Positions 25,211 to 33,285 of a DNA stretch of 55,045 nt are shown here, piece after piece. The notes under the pieces were generated by a model. That model was not told where the DNA came from. It did not search any database and was given only the letters and a program-made list of their open reading frames with translations. Each line of letters starts with the position of its first letter. Positions within the stretch are counted from its first letter, which is position 1. A program made the position numbers and the translations under genes. Origin of the DNA: Collinsella sp. BG-O-102 (lineage in GTDB: Bacteria; Actinomycetota; Coriobacteriia; Coriobacteriales; Coriobacteriaceae); assembly GCF_023656745.1 (NCBI RefSeq), contig NZ_JAMOKO010000015.1:1-55045 (forward strand), written 5' to 3'.

Positions 25211-25915
25211 TTATCGGTTGGAGTTTCTGTTGTAGCGAGCCATAAGATAGAGCAGCTGAATGATCGAAGTGAGCGCTGCGGCAACATAGGTAAGCGCGGC
25301 TGCCGTCAGGACCTTCTTGGCACCGTTGACCTGCTTGGAGCTCATACCCGACTGCTCGATATACGCCACGGCGCGGCGACTGGCATCGATCTCGACAGGC
25401 AACGTAACGAGTTGGAACAGCACACTAAACGAGAAGAAGATCAATGCGAGGGTCGTGAGCCCGGCGATGTTCATAAACAGGCCCAAGAGCAACACGATGG
25501 TCCAGGTGTTCTGGGTAAAGTTGACGACCGGGACCAGGGCGGTGCGAACCTTCATCATGGCGTAACCGCTCTGACGCTGGGCGGCATGACCCGCCTCGTG
25601 GCAGGCCACGGCAACGCTTGCGACCGATCCGCCCGAACGGTTAGCGTCCGAGAGATACAGGTTGTTATCCTGCGGGTTGTAGTGGTCGGTGAGCTCACCG
25701 GCAACGCCCTTGATACCCACGGCGTTGCAACCGTTGGCGTCGAGCATGCGGCGAGCGACCGTGGCACCCGTGTCGCCGTCCGAGCGAACCTTGGACCAGG
25801 TCTTGTACGTCGAGTTGATATAGCTCTGCGCCGCAAGACCAAGCACCGTACAAACAAGGACAACCAGCAGGTACAGCGGGTCGATGCCAAAGCCGTAACC
25901 ATAGTAATAGGGCAT
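25211..25915 (-). CDS. Membrane zinc metallopeptidase (YugP-like)
   Basis: A 234-residue protein with an N-terminal membrane segment (LYLLVVLVCTVLGLAAQSYI), the zinc motif HEAGHA near residue 105 and two to three hydrophobic segments at the C-terminus. This matches the neutral zinc metallopeptidase 2 / YugP family of membrane proteins, whose substrates are unknown. A tyrosine-rich start (MPYYYGYGFG) is typical. GGAGGAATTCGC precedes the ATG. Confidence 0.88.
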   Translation of the reverse strand: MPYYYGYGFGIDPLYLLVVLVCTVLGLAAQSYINSTYKTWSKVRSDGDTGATVARRMLDANGCNAVGIKGVAGELTDHYNPQDNNLYLSDANRSGGSVASVAVACHEAGHAAQRQSGYAMMKVRTALVPVVNFTQNTWTIVLLLGLFMNIAGLTTLALIFFSFSVLFQLVTLPVEIDASRRAVAYIEQSGMSSKQVNGAKKVLTAAALTYVAAALTSIIQLLYLMARYNRNSNR

Positions 25916-25979
25916 GCGAATTCCTCCGAATCGAATTACACGTTGGAGGCATTCTACCCAATCAAGCGGCTAGGCTTCC

Positions 25980-27113
25980 TTACAGCAATTCAATTTTGCC
26001 ATCTTTGACCGTCAACCCCATGTTGCCGGAAAGCAGATCGTCCAGGCGCGAGCCCACAAGTTCAAAGCGCCAACCTTCGCGCAGGCGGCTCTGCTCGGGA
26101 TGCTCAATGTAGTCGGCCAGGTCATCGCGCGACGCAATGACCGAGGTCGCCACGCCCGAGCGCTCGGCAACCAGGCGAATAAGCGCATACATAAGGTCAG
26201 TCACGCTCTCCAGCTCCGGCGAAATCTGACGATGTCCGCGCACCAAGAGCGGCAGGCGATCGTGCGGACAGCTCGCTCCGCGCTTGATGGCCATGAGCGC
26301 GCCGTCCACGTCGCGCTCCCCCAGCTGGTCGGTGCCGCGGATGCTACGGAACTCCTCAACACGCACGGGATTGCGCTTGACGAGCGCCAGCAGCGTATCG
26401 TCGGACATAACCCACTTGCGCGGGATGTTGCGCCGCTCAGCGCGGTCCTCACGCCAGGCGGCAAGCTCGCGCGCAATGCCCAGCTGATGGCGGCTGCACG
26501 AGTTGATGCGCTTGACCTTGCGGAACGCTTCGTGGCGGTCGGCGCGGTAGTGCGACTCATCGGCCAGAGGACGCAACTCGTCGAGCACCCAGTCCACACG
26601 GCCCAGCTCGCGCAGGCGGCTCATCATCTCGGTATAGGCGACGATCAGGTACTTGACGTCATCGATCGCATACTCAATCTGCTTATCGGTCAGCGGGCGG
26701 CGCGACCAGTCGGTCAGCGACTCGGTCTTGGGCAGCGATACGCCGCAGAACGTCTGAACAAGCGCGCCATACGAAATCTGCTGGCGCTCGCCCAAAAAGG
26801 CGGCGGCGACCTGCGTATCGAAAATCGGTCGTGGCAGCACGCCCACGGTATGGAGCATGACCTCCATATCCTGCGAGCACGCGTGGAAGACCTTGGTCAC
26901 GCTCTCGTCGGCCATAAGCTCGGCCAGCGGCGAGAGGTCGTCGATCACCAGAGGGTCGACCGCTACGCTCTCGGCAGGGGTGGCAATCTGAACCAAGCAC
27001 AGGCGCGGGTGGAATGTGCGCTCGCGCAAAAACTCGGTATCGACGGCAATCGCGTCGAACTCACGGGCGCGCTGGCAAAAGTCGAGTAGAGCCTGATGTG
27101 TGGAAATGTACAT
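25980..27113 (-). CDS. rnd: Ribonuclease D
   Basis: A 377-residue DEDD-type 3'-5' exoribonuclease acting on tRNA precursors. Exonuclease motifs: VDTEFLRERTF (Exo I), FHACSQDMEVM (Exo II) and YAIDDVKYL (Exo III). An HRDC-like helical part follows (REDRAERRNIPRKWVMSD). The ATG at 27113 has only a weak ribosome binding site; a GTG at 27149 has none, and family alignment favours the shorter form (MYISTHQALLDFC). Confidence 0.9.
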   Translation of the reverse strand: MYISTHQALLDFCQRAREFDAIAVDTEFLRERTFHPRLCLVQIATPAESVAVDPLVIDDLSPLAELMADESVTKVFHACSQDMEVMLHTVGVLPRPIFDTQVAAAFLGERQQISYGALVQTFCGVSLPKTESLTDWSRRPLTDKQIEYAIDDVKYLIVAYTEMMSRLRELGRVDWVLDELRPLADESHYRADRHEAFRKVKRINSCSRHQLGIARELAAWREDRAERRNIPRKWVMSDDTLLALVKRNPVRVEEFRSIRGTDQLGERDVDGALMAIKRGASCPHDRLPLLVRGHRQISPELESVTDLMYALIRLVAERSGVATSVIASRDDLADYIEHPEQSRLREGWRFELVGSRLDDLLSGNMGLTVKDGKIELL

Positions 27114-27211
27114 ATCAACCCATCGAATAAGGTTAGGCCCGAAAAACACGGGTAGGATATCGGCATTGCCTTACAACTATACTCGGTTAGTCACAGAACG
27201 GGAACGTAAGT

Positions 27212-28129
27212 ATGCGCTGCCTTATCATCCACAACCCGGCATCGGGCCCCAGCTCAGATGAAATCTACGCATTCACGCACGCCCTCGCGCAGGGCGGCGA
27301 CGAGGTCGTGATGCGTTTTATCGGCGATGGCATGGAGCCCGAGGATGCCGTGGCAGACGTGCGCGAGTTTGATCGCGTGGTCGTTTCGGGCGGCGACGGC
27401 ACCGTCTCCAACGTGCTCGACCAGATGCGCGGGTGCGGTGTCCCCACGCTCGTCTTCCCCTCCGGCACAGCCTGCCTGTTCTTCAACAACATCGGCAATG
27501 CCCCCGAGGCAGCGGCGCTCGCCAAGGCCTGCCGTGCCGGTCGCACGGTCAAAGTCGACATGGGTGAGCTCTTTTGGCTCGACGAGAACGGCAACGAGAA
27601 GCGCCACGGCTTTATCATCATCGCCGGCTCGGGCTTCGACGCCGAGATCATGATGAAGGCCGCCCCCACCAAAAACGACATCGGCGAGATCGCCTACTTC
27701 CTCTCTGCGCTCGCCACGCCCAACCCCACGGTGGCGCACTTTACCATTGAACACGACGGCATTGTCGAGGAGCTCGACGGCATCTGCTGCATGGCCGGCA
27801 ACACCTCGGTCATCCAAAACGACATCAACCTGTTCCCCGACTGCCGCATGAACGATGGCATGGTCGACATTGCGGTCATCGAACCCGTGCGCACCGTGCA
27901 GCTGCTGCCTACCGTGATCACCGCTGCGCTTGACCCCGCCGGCAAGGTACTCGGCCGCCCGCAGTTCAAGATCATCCAGACCAAGGAAGCCAAGATCACC
28001 TGCACCCCGTCGCTGGGCATGCAGTTCGATGGCGAGATTATCTCCAGCAATTCGGGCGTCTTTGGAGCCCGCGCGCTTCCGCAATGCCTCGACCTCATCG
28101 TCGACGAATTCTCCCCGCTCGGAAAATAG
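27212..28129 (+). CDS. Diacylglycerol kinase-like lipid kinase (YegS family)
   Basis: A 305-residue protein starting LIIHNPASGPSSDEI with the kinase motif VVVSGGDGTVSNVLDQM and FPSGTACLFFNNI. The C-terminal lobe ends QFDGEIISSNSG. It would phosphorylate diacylglycerol or a related lipid at the membrane. It is immediately followed, 9 bp after its stop, by a 30-codon membrane peptide with an excellent ribosome binding site. Confidence 0.88.
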   Translation: MRCLIIHNPASGPSSDEIYAFTHALAQGGDEVVMRFIGDGMEPEDAVADVREFDRVVVSGGDGTVSNVLDQMRGCGVPTLVFPSGTACLFFNNIGNAPEAAALAKACRAGRTVKVDMGELFWLDENGNEKRHGFIIIAGSGFDAEIMMKAAPTKNDIGEIAYFLSALATPNPTVAHFTIEHDGIVEELDGICCMAGNTSVIQNDINLFPDCRMNDGMVDIAVIEPVRTVQLLPTVITAALDPAGKVLGRPQFKIIQTKEAKITCTPSLGMQFDGEIISSNSGVFGARALPQCLDLIVDEFSPLGK

Positions 28130-28138
28130 GAGGACCCT

Positions 28139-28231
28139 ATGAACGACAATCCCCTGCTCGGCTTTATCATCATCGTTTTGGCCATGCTCGTCGGCTATGC
28201 GATCAACGTGATCCACCGCCGGAAGAAGTAA
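28139..28231 (+). CDS. 30-residue single-pass membrane peptide
   Basis: The ATG at 28139 is preceded by TAGGAGGACCCT, a strong ribosome binding site. The peptide starts MNDNPLLG, has one hydrophobic segment (FIIIVLAMLVGYAINVI) and ends with the basic stop-transfer HRRKK. It lies 9 bp after the lipid kinase gene and ends 36 bp before a good terminator, so both are on one transcript. I do not recognise a family. It could be a membrane anchor or regulator of the kinase (inference). Confidence 0.7.
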   Translation: MNDNPLLGFIIIVLAMLVGYAINVIHRRKK

Positions 28232-28267
28232 TTCCACATTGGTATGATATTCATCCAATTATCGTCT

Positions 28268-28312
28268 CCCCTGCTGTTTATGCATTTGCCAAACAGCGGG
28301 GGATTTTCTTTG
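28268..28312 (+). terminator. Terminator after the lipid kinase and small peptide genes
   Basis: GCTGTTT and AAACAGC plus CCCC/GGGG give a stem of about 12 bp (one T-G pair), followed by ATTTTCTTT. Confidence 0.85.
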
Positions 28313-28383
28313 CGCCCCGTGCAAGGGGCTTTATTCAGATACAGTAATTGCAGGGTGCCTTTATTTAAGTAAAGCTACGAAAT

Positions 28384-28454
28384 GAGTATTCTTATCCGCT
28401 CATCGCATATTTTGGGACGCTCATCGAGTATTTCGTCGAATTAGATGAATACTC
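28384..28454 (+). promoter_or_regulatory. Repeats upstream of the C69 dipeptidase
   Basis: GAGTATTC (28384-28391) and GAATACTC (28447-28454) are inverted copies, with two GCTCATCG direct repeats between them. A regulator site is possible. The string GAATACTCTT also occurs before the lysine riboswitch at 43381. Confidence 0.3.
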
Positions 28455-28538
28455 TTTAGACTTCCGATAGGCTAATAGATGTATTTATTAGCTGAAGCTC
28501 CGTACGGTTTCGCGGGGTTTCAACGGTTGGGAGGGATT

Positions 28539-30341
28539 ATGAGGTTTACTCATCCTGTCAACACGCTCAAAAAGCTCGGCTGCGGCCTTGCGTTTGGAGC
28601 AGCGGCCATCATGGCCATGCCGACTTCGGCACTCGCCTGCACCCAGATCTACATGGGCAGCAAGCTCACGGCAGACGGCAACACGTACTACGGCCGTTCC
28701 GAGGACTTCGGTCCGCGCTATGTCAAGCACTTTGGCATTGAGCCCGCGCACAAGGACGGCAACGAGTACACCTCGGTCGAGTCCGGTTTTGAGTACAAGT
28801 CCAAGGGCGCAACCTACCGCTACACCTTCGTTCGCGACAACCCCTCGCAGTGGGAAGATCGCTACGACGCATATTCCGAGGCAGGCATCAACGAGAAGGG
28901 CGTCTCCTGCTCTGCCACGTTGAGCACCTCCTATAACGAGAAGGCCGAAGAGGCCGACCCCATCACCGAGGAGACTGGCATTGGCGAATACAGCTATGCC
29001 AGCGTCATCTTGGGCGAGAGCGCCACGGCCCGTGAGGGCGTCGAGCTCATCGGCAGTCTGATCGACGAGCAGGGCGTCTGCTCCAACGACCAGATCATCA
29101 TCGCCGACAGCACCGAGACCTGGTTGTTCGCCGCGCTTTCCGGCCATCAGTGGATTGCTATGAAGCTCGCCGATGACATCGCCTCGCTCAACCCCAACAT
29201 CGGCAACCTCACCTATAACGTCGACCTCGATGACACCGAGAACTGTCTCCATTCCGAAGGCATCGAGTCCATGCCTAAGGAGAAGGGCTTTGCCGAGTAC
29301 ACCGACGGCAAGTTCGACGTCGCCAAGACCTACGGCGAGGAGATTAGCGAGGCCGGTATGCACCAGTGGTCGCGCTATATCCAGGGTCGTGATTACTTCA
29401 TGGCTCCGCTTGCCGAGGGCACCGACTACGAGATCGTCAAGGACGAGCGCGAAGAGGCTCGCGCCACGACCGGCGCCCTGGTCCACGAGATGCAGCCGCT
29501 GTTCTTCCAGCCCGGCAAGTCCGACTGGAACACCTTTGAGATGATTCGTTCCTTCGCCGCTCGCGGCGAGAATGTCGCCAGCCTCAACGCCAACACCGAC
29601 GGCGCCTATGCCATCGGCTCCAACCGCAACACCGAGATCCACACCTTCCAGATCCGTCAGGGCATGGACCCCGAGATCGCGACCATTCAGTGGGAGATGC
29701 TCTCCAACGCCGAATTCTCCGTCGCCATCCCCTTCTACTCCGCACTGCTCACCGAGGTCAGCCCCTACTTCAGCGATCAGGATGTCTCCTTCGATCACTG
29801 CGAAGAGGAAGACGTCGTGAACAACGAGGAGCCCAAGAACTCCATCAACTACGTCCTCATGGACATCAACACGCTCGCCTATGAGAACCGCGACCACTGC
29901 GCCACCGGCGTCCGCGCCTATCTCGACGCCCTGCAGAAGGAACTCATCGAGCAGAACCTGACCGTCGACGAGGCCATGCAGGCCGAAGAAGGCACCGAGG
30001 CCCGTACCGCCCTGGCCAACAAGGCCGGCAAGGCTGCAACCAAGAACACCTATGTTAAGTGCAAGGCCATGCTCGAGGAGATGCGCGACTACCTCAAGGA
30101 GGGCGATTTCTCCGAGGAGTTCGTCCCGAGCGACTACGATGCCGACAACGACTGCCTGGTCGAATCCATCACCTACGCCGACGAGGCCCTTTCCGATGAG
30201 GACGTGACCGAGCCAGAGGCCGAAGAGGAAGAGGTCACCGAGGAGAAGTCCGAGGGCAACAACATGGCCGCCATGGCCGTTGGCGCCGTCGTCATCATCG
30301 GTGTCTGCGCCTACGTGATCTATCGTCGCAAGAAGGCCTAA
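28539..30341 (+). CDS. Secreted, membrane-anchored C69-family dipeptidase
   Basis: A 600-residue protein. A signal peptide (1-33, ending PTSALA) is followed directly by Cys34 in CTQIYMG. In the C69/U34 family that Cys, freed by cleavage, is the N-terminal nucleophile. GNTYYGRSEDFGPRY and NEKGVSCSATLSTSYNEKA fit the family. After the catalytic part come an acidic linker (EPEAEEEEVTEEK) and a C-terminal membrane helix with a basic tail (YRRKKA), so the enzyme should sit on the outer face of the membrane. GGGAGGGATT precedes the ATG at 28539. It probably cleaves dipeptides for uptake. Confidence 0.88.
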   Translation: MRFTHPVNTLKKLGCGLAFGAAAIMAMPTSALACTQIYMGSKLTADGNTYYGRSEDFGPRYVKHFGIEPAHKDGNEYTSVESGFEYKSKGATYRYTFVRDNPSQWEDRYDAYSEAGINEKGVSCSATLSTSYNEKAEEADPITEETGIGEYSYASVILGESATAREGVELIGSLIDEQGVCSNDQIIIADSTETWLFAALSGHQWIAMKLADDIASLNPNIGNLTYNVDLDDTENCLHSEGIESMPKEKGFAEYTDGKFDVAKTYGEEISEAGMHQWSRYIQGRDYFMAPLAEGTDYEIVKDEREEARATTGALVHEMQPLFFQPGKSDWNTFEMIRSFAARGENVASLNANTDGAYAIGSNRNTEIHTFQIRQGMDPEIATIQWEMLSNAEFSVAIPFYSALLTEVSPYFSDQDVSFDHCEEEDVVNNEEPKNSINYVLMDINTLAYENRDHCATGVRAYLDALQKELIEQNLTVDEAMQAEEGTEARTALANKAGKAATKNTYVKCKAMLEEMRDYLKEGDFSEEFVPSDYDADNDCLVESITYADEALSDEDVTEPEAEEEEVTEEKSEGNNMAAMAVGAVVIIGVCAYVIYRRKKA

Positions 30342-30356
30342 GACCCTCATGTCCTA

Positions 30357-30408
30357 GCTGAGCGGGCGGGGCACATGAGTCACCTCGCCCGCTCAGCCCG
30401 CTCTTTTG
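30357..30408 (+). terminator. Terminator after the C69 dipeptidase
   Basis: GCTGAGCGGGCG and CGCCCGCTCAGC form a perfect 12-bp stem with a 17-base loop; CTCTTTTG follows a few bases later. Confidence 0.7.
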
Positions 30409-30427
30409 ACCGACGGGAAACCCGCCT

Positions 30428-30477
30428 GAAATCTTTTCAAAAAAGATTTCCCCGCACACACTTCGCTGTGCTATAGT
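30428..30477 (+). promoter_or_regulatory. Promoter and palindrome before the Trp leader
   Basis: An extended -10 (TGCTATAGT, hexamer 30472-30477) lies next to GCACA/TGTGC arms. Just upstream GAAATCTTTT and AAAAGATTTC (30428-30450) form a 10-bp palindrome over the -35 region, a possible operator. No good -35 is seen. Confidence 0.45.
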
Positions 30478-30535
30478 GCAGCGCAACAGCAACTAGGTGC
30501 GACCGCGCCACGGCATCACGAAAGGAGCCACCAAC

Positions 30536-30604
30536 ATGAAGCACACGATGAACTCTCTCAACAACTGGTGGTGGCGTGATGCGAATACGATCGGTCGACA
30601 GTGA
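30536..30604 (+). CDS. Trp leader peptide of the ECF transporter operon
   Basis: A 22-residue ORF with AAAGGAG 8 bases before its ATG. It contains three consecutive Trp codons (30566-30574, peptide NNWWWRDANT) and ends at TGA 30604. A terminator follows at 30642. Runs of the regulated amino acid in a short leader before a terminator are the hallmark of ribosome-mediated attenuation. The downstream genes form an ECF transporter, so expression should rise when charged tRNA-Trp is scarce. Confidence 0.85.
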   Translation: MKHTMNSLNNWWWRDANTIGRQ

Positions 30605-30702
30605 GTCCCTCACGCCTGTTTTTGCGCTCTAGGTGATTGGAAGGCCTCCGGTTTCGACCGGGGGCCTTTTTCTATCTCGAGCCCGATCGCATTCGCATCA
30701 CG
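30575..30702 (+). promoter_or_regulatory. Attenuator region: long duplex enclosing an intrinsic terminator
   Basis: The terminator (30642-30671) has an 11-bp stem (AGGCC, CCGGT and complements, TTCG loop) followed by five T. A small hairpin GTGAG/CTCAC (30601-30613) overlaps the leader stop. Unusually, 30575-30594, starting at the codon after the Trp run, is complementary to 30683-30702 beyond the terminator at 19 of 20 positions. I found no classic antiterminator that pairs with the terminator's 5' half, so the mechanism is open. Confidence 0.7.
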
Positions 30703-30748
30703 CGCCTCCGCTTTTCTCTTGCACTCCCATTCCGAAAGGATTTTCACC

Positions 30749-31321
30749 ATGTCTCAGAACACCACCGCCACCCAGCCCCGCACCGTCCAGACCGCCGACC
30801 GCGGCAAACTTGACGTCCGTGCTCTCGTCCTGCTCGCCATCCTGCTCGCTGCCGGCTTCATCCTCAACTTCACCGTCGGCAAGGCCATCTCGGGCATCTC
30901 GGGCGGCATGATCAGCCCCGAGTTCATCATCTCGGCCTTCTGCCTCACCATCCTGGTCGTTCGCCCCAACATCGGCCAGGCGCTCGTTATTGGCCTCATC
31001 TCGGCTGCCGTGATCCAGATCACCACCACTTCGCCGTTCGTCGATTTTGCCGCCGAGGGCATCGCCGCCATGCTCATGGCCGGCATCGTCAACGCCGCTG
31101 GCAAGAACGGTCAGGTCAAGCCCGCCATCGCCATTGTCGCAACCTTCCTGACCACCTTTGTCTCCGGCGCCATCTTCATGATCATCAAGATGGCCATGCT
31201 CGGCGTGGTCGGCGAGCTCGCCGCCGCCATGCTGCCCGTCGTCGCCATGACCGCCGTCTTTAACGCCATTCTGGTCGGCGCCCTCTACTTGCCCATCCAG
31301 AAGGCCCTGAAGCTCAACTAA
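30749..31321 (+). CDS. ECF transporter S component, probable tryptophan (or precursor) specificity
   Basis: A 190-residue integral membrane protein with five to six hydrophobic segments, resembling TrpP-like S components (VRALVLLAILLAAGFILNFTVGKAISGI, PNIGQALVIGLISAAVIQITTTSPF). S components bind the substrate and couple to a shared EcfA/A'/T module, which follows here. The Trp leader makes tryptophan, or a compound made from or into it, the best substrate guess. AAAGGATTTTCACC precedes the ATG at 30749. The stop at 31321 is followed within 7 bp by structured element C. Confidence 0.8.
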   Translation: MSQNTTATQPRTVQTADRGKLDVRALVLLAILLAAGFILNFTVGKAISGISGGMISPEFIISAFCLTILVVRPNIGQALVIGLISAAVIQITTTSPFVDFAAEGIAAMLMAGIVNAAGKNGQVKPAIAIVATFLTTFVSGAIFMIIKMAMLGVVGELAAAMLPVVAMTAVFNAILVGALYLPIQKALKLN

Positions 31322-31327
31322 CCCGTT

Positions 31328-31428
31328 CGGCTTTACGAGCCACCCCATCTTGGCGTTCATTCGTCGCTCGCGCTCCCAAGCACGCTTCGCTCCTCTTTCG
31401 CGCTAACCTGGGGTCCTTCGTAAAGCCG
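31328..31428 (+). repeat. Structured intergenic element, copy C
   Basis: An 11-bp perfect outer stem (31328-31338 with 31418-31428) encloses ACCCCA/TGGGGT, the conserved TC/CC internal loop and TTGGCG/CGCTAA. The inner strands TTCATTCGTCG and CGCTCCTCTTTC flank a variable apical hairpin. The middle 60 bases align with copies A and B; for example an A-U pair there (TGACG/CGTCA) is G-C here. It lies between ecfS and ecfA inside the operon and lacks the TACC-loop hairpin of the other copies. Confidence 0.6.
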
Positions 31429-31453
31429 TCTCCGTGCTTCACCACCAAAGACT

Positions 31454-31515
31454 GTCCCAAACGACTAGCTTTTGGGGACGTTCTTAAACGACTAGTCATT
31501 AAAGAACGTCCCCAA
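31454..31515 (+). repeat. Compound inverted repeat before ecfA
   Basis: TTGGGGACGTTCTT (31472-31485) and its complement (31502-31515) form a perfect 14-bp stem. GTCCCAA (31454) offers an alternative partner for the left arm, so two folds compete. It ends just ahead of the ecfA ribosome binding site. Confidence 0.6.
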
Positions 31516-31533
31516 TGACTATGAAAGGTATCC

Positions 31534-33285
31534 ATGGAAACGATCATCAACGTCGACGATGTCTCGTTCTCCTATGGCACGCAGACCGAGCAGGCGCTCA
31601 GCCACATCTCGCTCAGCGTGAACAAGGGAGATTTCATCGGCATCATCGGGCCCTCGGGCGCCGGCAAGTCCACGCTTGCCGCCTGCCTGTCAAGTGCCGT
31701 GCCCCACCACTACACCGGCACGTTCTTTGGGTCCGTCATGGTTGACGGCCACGACACCTGCGAGGCCTCGCTCACCGACGTGTCGCAAATCGTCGGCAGT
31801 GTGCTGCAGGATATCGACACGCAGATGGTCGCTTCGGTCGTCGAGGACGAGATGCTCTTTGGCCTCGAGAACTTTGGCGTTCCCCACGACCAGATCGAGC
31901 AGCGCGTGAGCGAAACGCTCGAGACCGTCGACATCAGCGACCTGCGCGACCGCGAGATCGCCACGCTCTCGGGCGGACAGAAGCAAAAGGTAGCCATCGC
32001 CGCCATCCTCGCCATGCGCCCGCGCGTCTTGGTTCTCGACGAGCCCACCGCGGCACTCGACCCCGCTAGCTCCACGTTGGTCTTCGAGACGCTGCGTGAG
32101 GCAAACCGCGCACTTGGAATCACCATCGTCGTCGTTGAGCAAAAGGTCGCCCTGCTCTCGGAGTACTGCAACCGCGTGTTCGTGCTCAACCATGGCGAAA
32201 TCGCGCTGCAGGGCGAGCCACACGAGGTCTTCGCGCATACCGACGAGCTCCGTGCCATCGGCGTCGACTGCCCTCGCGTCACGCGTATCTTCAATAGCCT
32301 CGAAACCGATGGCCTGGTAAGCGGTACCCCCTGCTTGGATGTCGATGAGGCCGAGCGCCTGATTTCAGGCATCGTCGACCCCGCACACGCGGCCATCGAA
32401 GCCCAGGCGCCCGCCGGTTCCCCGCATGCACCGTCGTTGCGTCCTCATGCCAAGGACGCCGAACCCGTACTCACCTTCGACCATGTTGAGTTTGCCTATC
32501 CCAATGGCGGCGCCGCCGTACACGACCTCAACCTGACGCTCTATCCCGGCGAGCTCATGGGCATTGTCGGCCAAAACGGCGCCGGCAAGACCACGCTCAC
32601 CAAACTGCTCACAGGCCTGCTCAAGCCCGCCTCGGGCAGCGTGCGCGTCACGGGACTGGATACAGCAGCCGTCCCCACGAGCCGCATTGCCCGCGAGGTC
32701 GCGACCCTCTTCCAAAACCCCGACCGCCAGATCTGCAAGGACACCGTGCTCGACGAGGTCGCCTTTGGCTTGGAGCTTGGCGGCATGGACCGTGCCGAGG
32801 CTCTGCGTCGTGCTCAACTCGTCATCGACCGCTTTGGCTTGCCGGCCGACGAGGCGCCCTTCTCGCTTTCGCGCGGCCAGCGACAAATGGTGGCGCTTGC
32901 CTCCGTCGTAGTGGTTGAGCCCAAGATCGTCGTGCTCGACGAGCCCACGAGCGGCCTTGATTACCGCGAGTGCATGACCGTCATGGAAACGGTGCGCACC
33001 ATGGCCGAGCGCGGTTGCGCCGTTATCATGGTCTGCCACGATATGGAAGTCGTCTCGGATTTTGCCGAGCGCATTGTGGTAATGGCCGACGGTCGCATCC
33101 TCGACCGCGGCCGCACGCACGAGCTATTCTCGAACATCGATCTCATGCGGCGTGCCTACGTGGAGCCTCCCCAGGTTATTGAACTCTCGCGCCGTCTGGC
33201 ATCTTCCGTCTCGCCCGCTTTTGCGCAGGTGAGCGAGGTCACCGATGTCGTTCGAATTACCAAGGAGATGGTCCACCGTGGTTAA
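31534..33285 (+). CDS. ECF transporter ATPase, fused A and A' domains
   Basis: A 583-residue protein with two ABC ATPase domains. Domain 1: Walker A GPSGAGKST (39-47), signature LSGGQ (145-149), Walker B VLVLDEP (165-171). Domain 2: Walker A GQNGAGKTT (346-354), signature LSRGQ (445-449), Walker B VVLDEP (466-471). They are joined by a flexible stretch (about 281-310). ECF modules usually use two separate or one fused ATPase. LSRGQ is a mild departure from LSGGQ. It powers uptake with EcfT and the S component; GAAAGG precedes the ATG. Confidence 0.93.
   Translation: METIINVDDVSFSYGTQTEQALSHISLSVNKGDFIGIIGPSGAGKSTLAACLSSAVPHHYTGTFFGSVMVDGHDTCEASLTDVSQIVGSVLQDIDTQMVASVVEDEMLFGLENFGVPHDQIEQRVSETLETVDISDLRDREIATLSGGQKQKVAIAAILAMRPRVLVLDEPTAALDPASSTLVFETLREANRALGITIVVVEQKVALLSEYCNRVFVLNHGEIALQGEPHEVFAHTDELRAIGVDCPRVTRIFNSLETDGLVSGTPCLDVDEAERLISGIVDPAHAAIEAQAPAGSPHAPSLRPHAKDAEPVLTFDHVEFAYPNGGAAVHDLNLTLYPGELMGIVGQNGAGKTTLTKLLTGLLKPASGSVRVTGLDTAAVPTSRIAREVATLFQNPDRQICKDTVLDEVAFGLELGGMDRAEALRRAQLVIDRFGLPADEAPFSLSRGQRQMVALASVVVVEPKIVVLDEPTSGLDYRECMTVMETVRTMAERGCAVIMVCHDMEVVSDFAERIVVMADGRILDRGRTHELFSNIDLMRRAYVEPPQVIELSRRLASSVSPAFAQVSEVTDVVRITKEMVHRG

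Noticed and set aside
28447-28454. GAATACTCTT shared between the C69 promoter region and 43381 as a regulon motif
   Set aside because: Ten bases in two places is too little in AT-rich intergenic DNA to claim a common regulator.
28488-30350. Long minus-strand frame antisense to the C69 dipeptidase
   Set aside because: Same codon-bias shadow; the plus-strand frame has a signal peptide and catalytic motifs.
31472-31515. Inverted repeat before ecfA as an intrinsic terminator
   Set aside because: No T-run follows the right arm; the ribosome binding site starts immediately.
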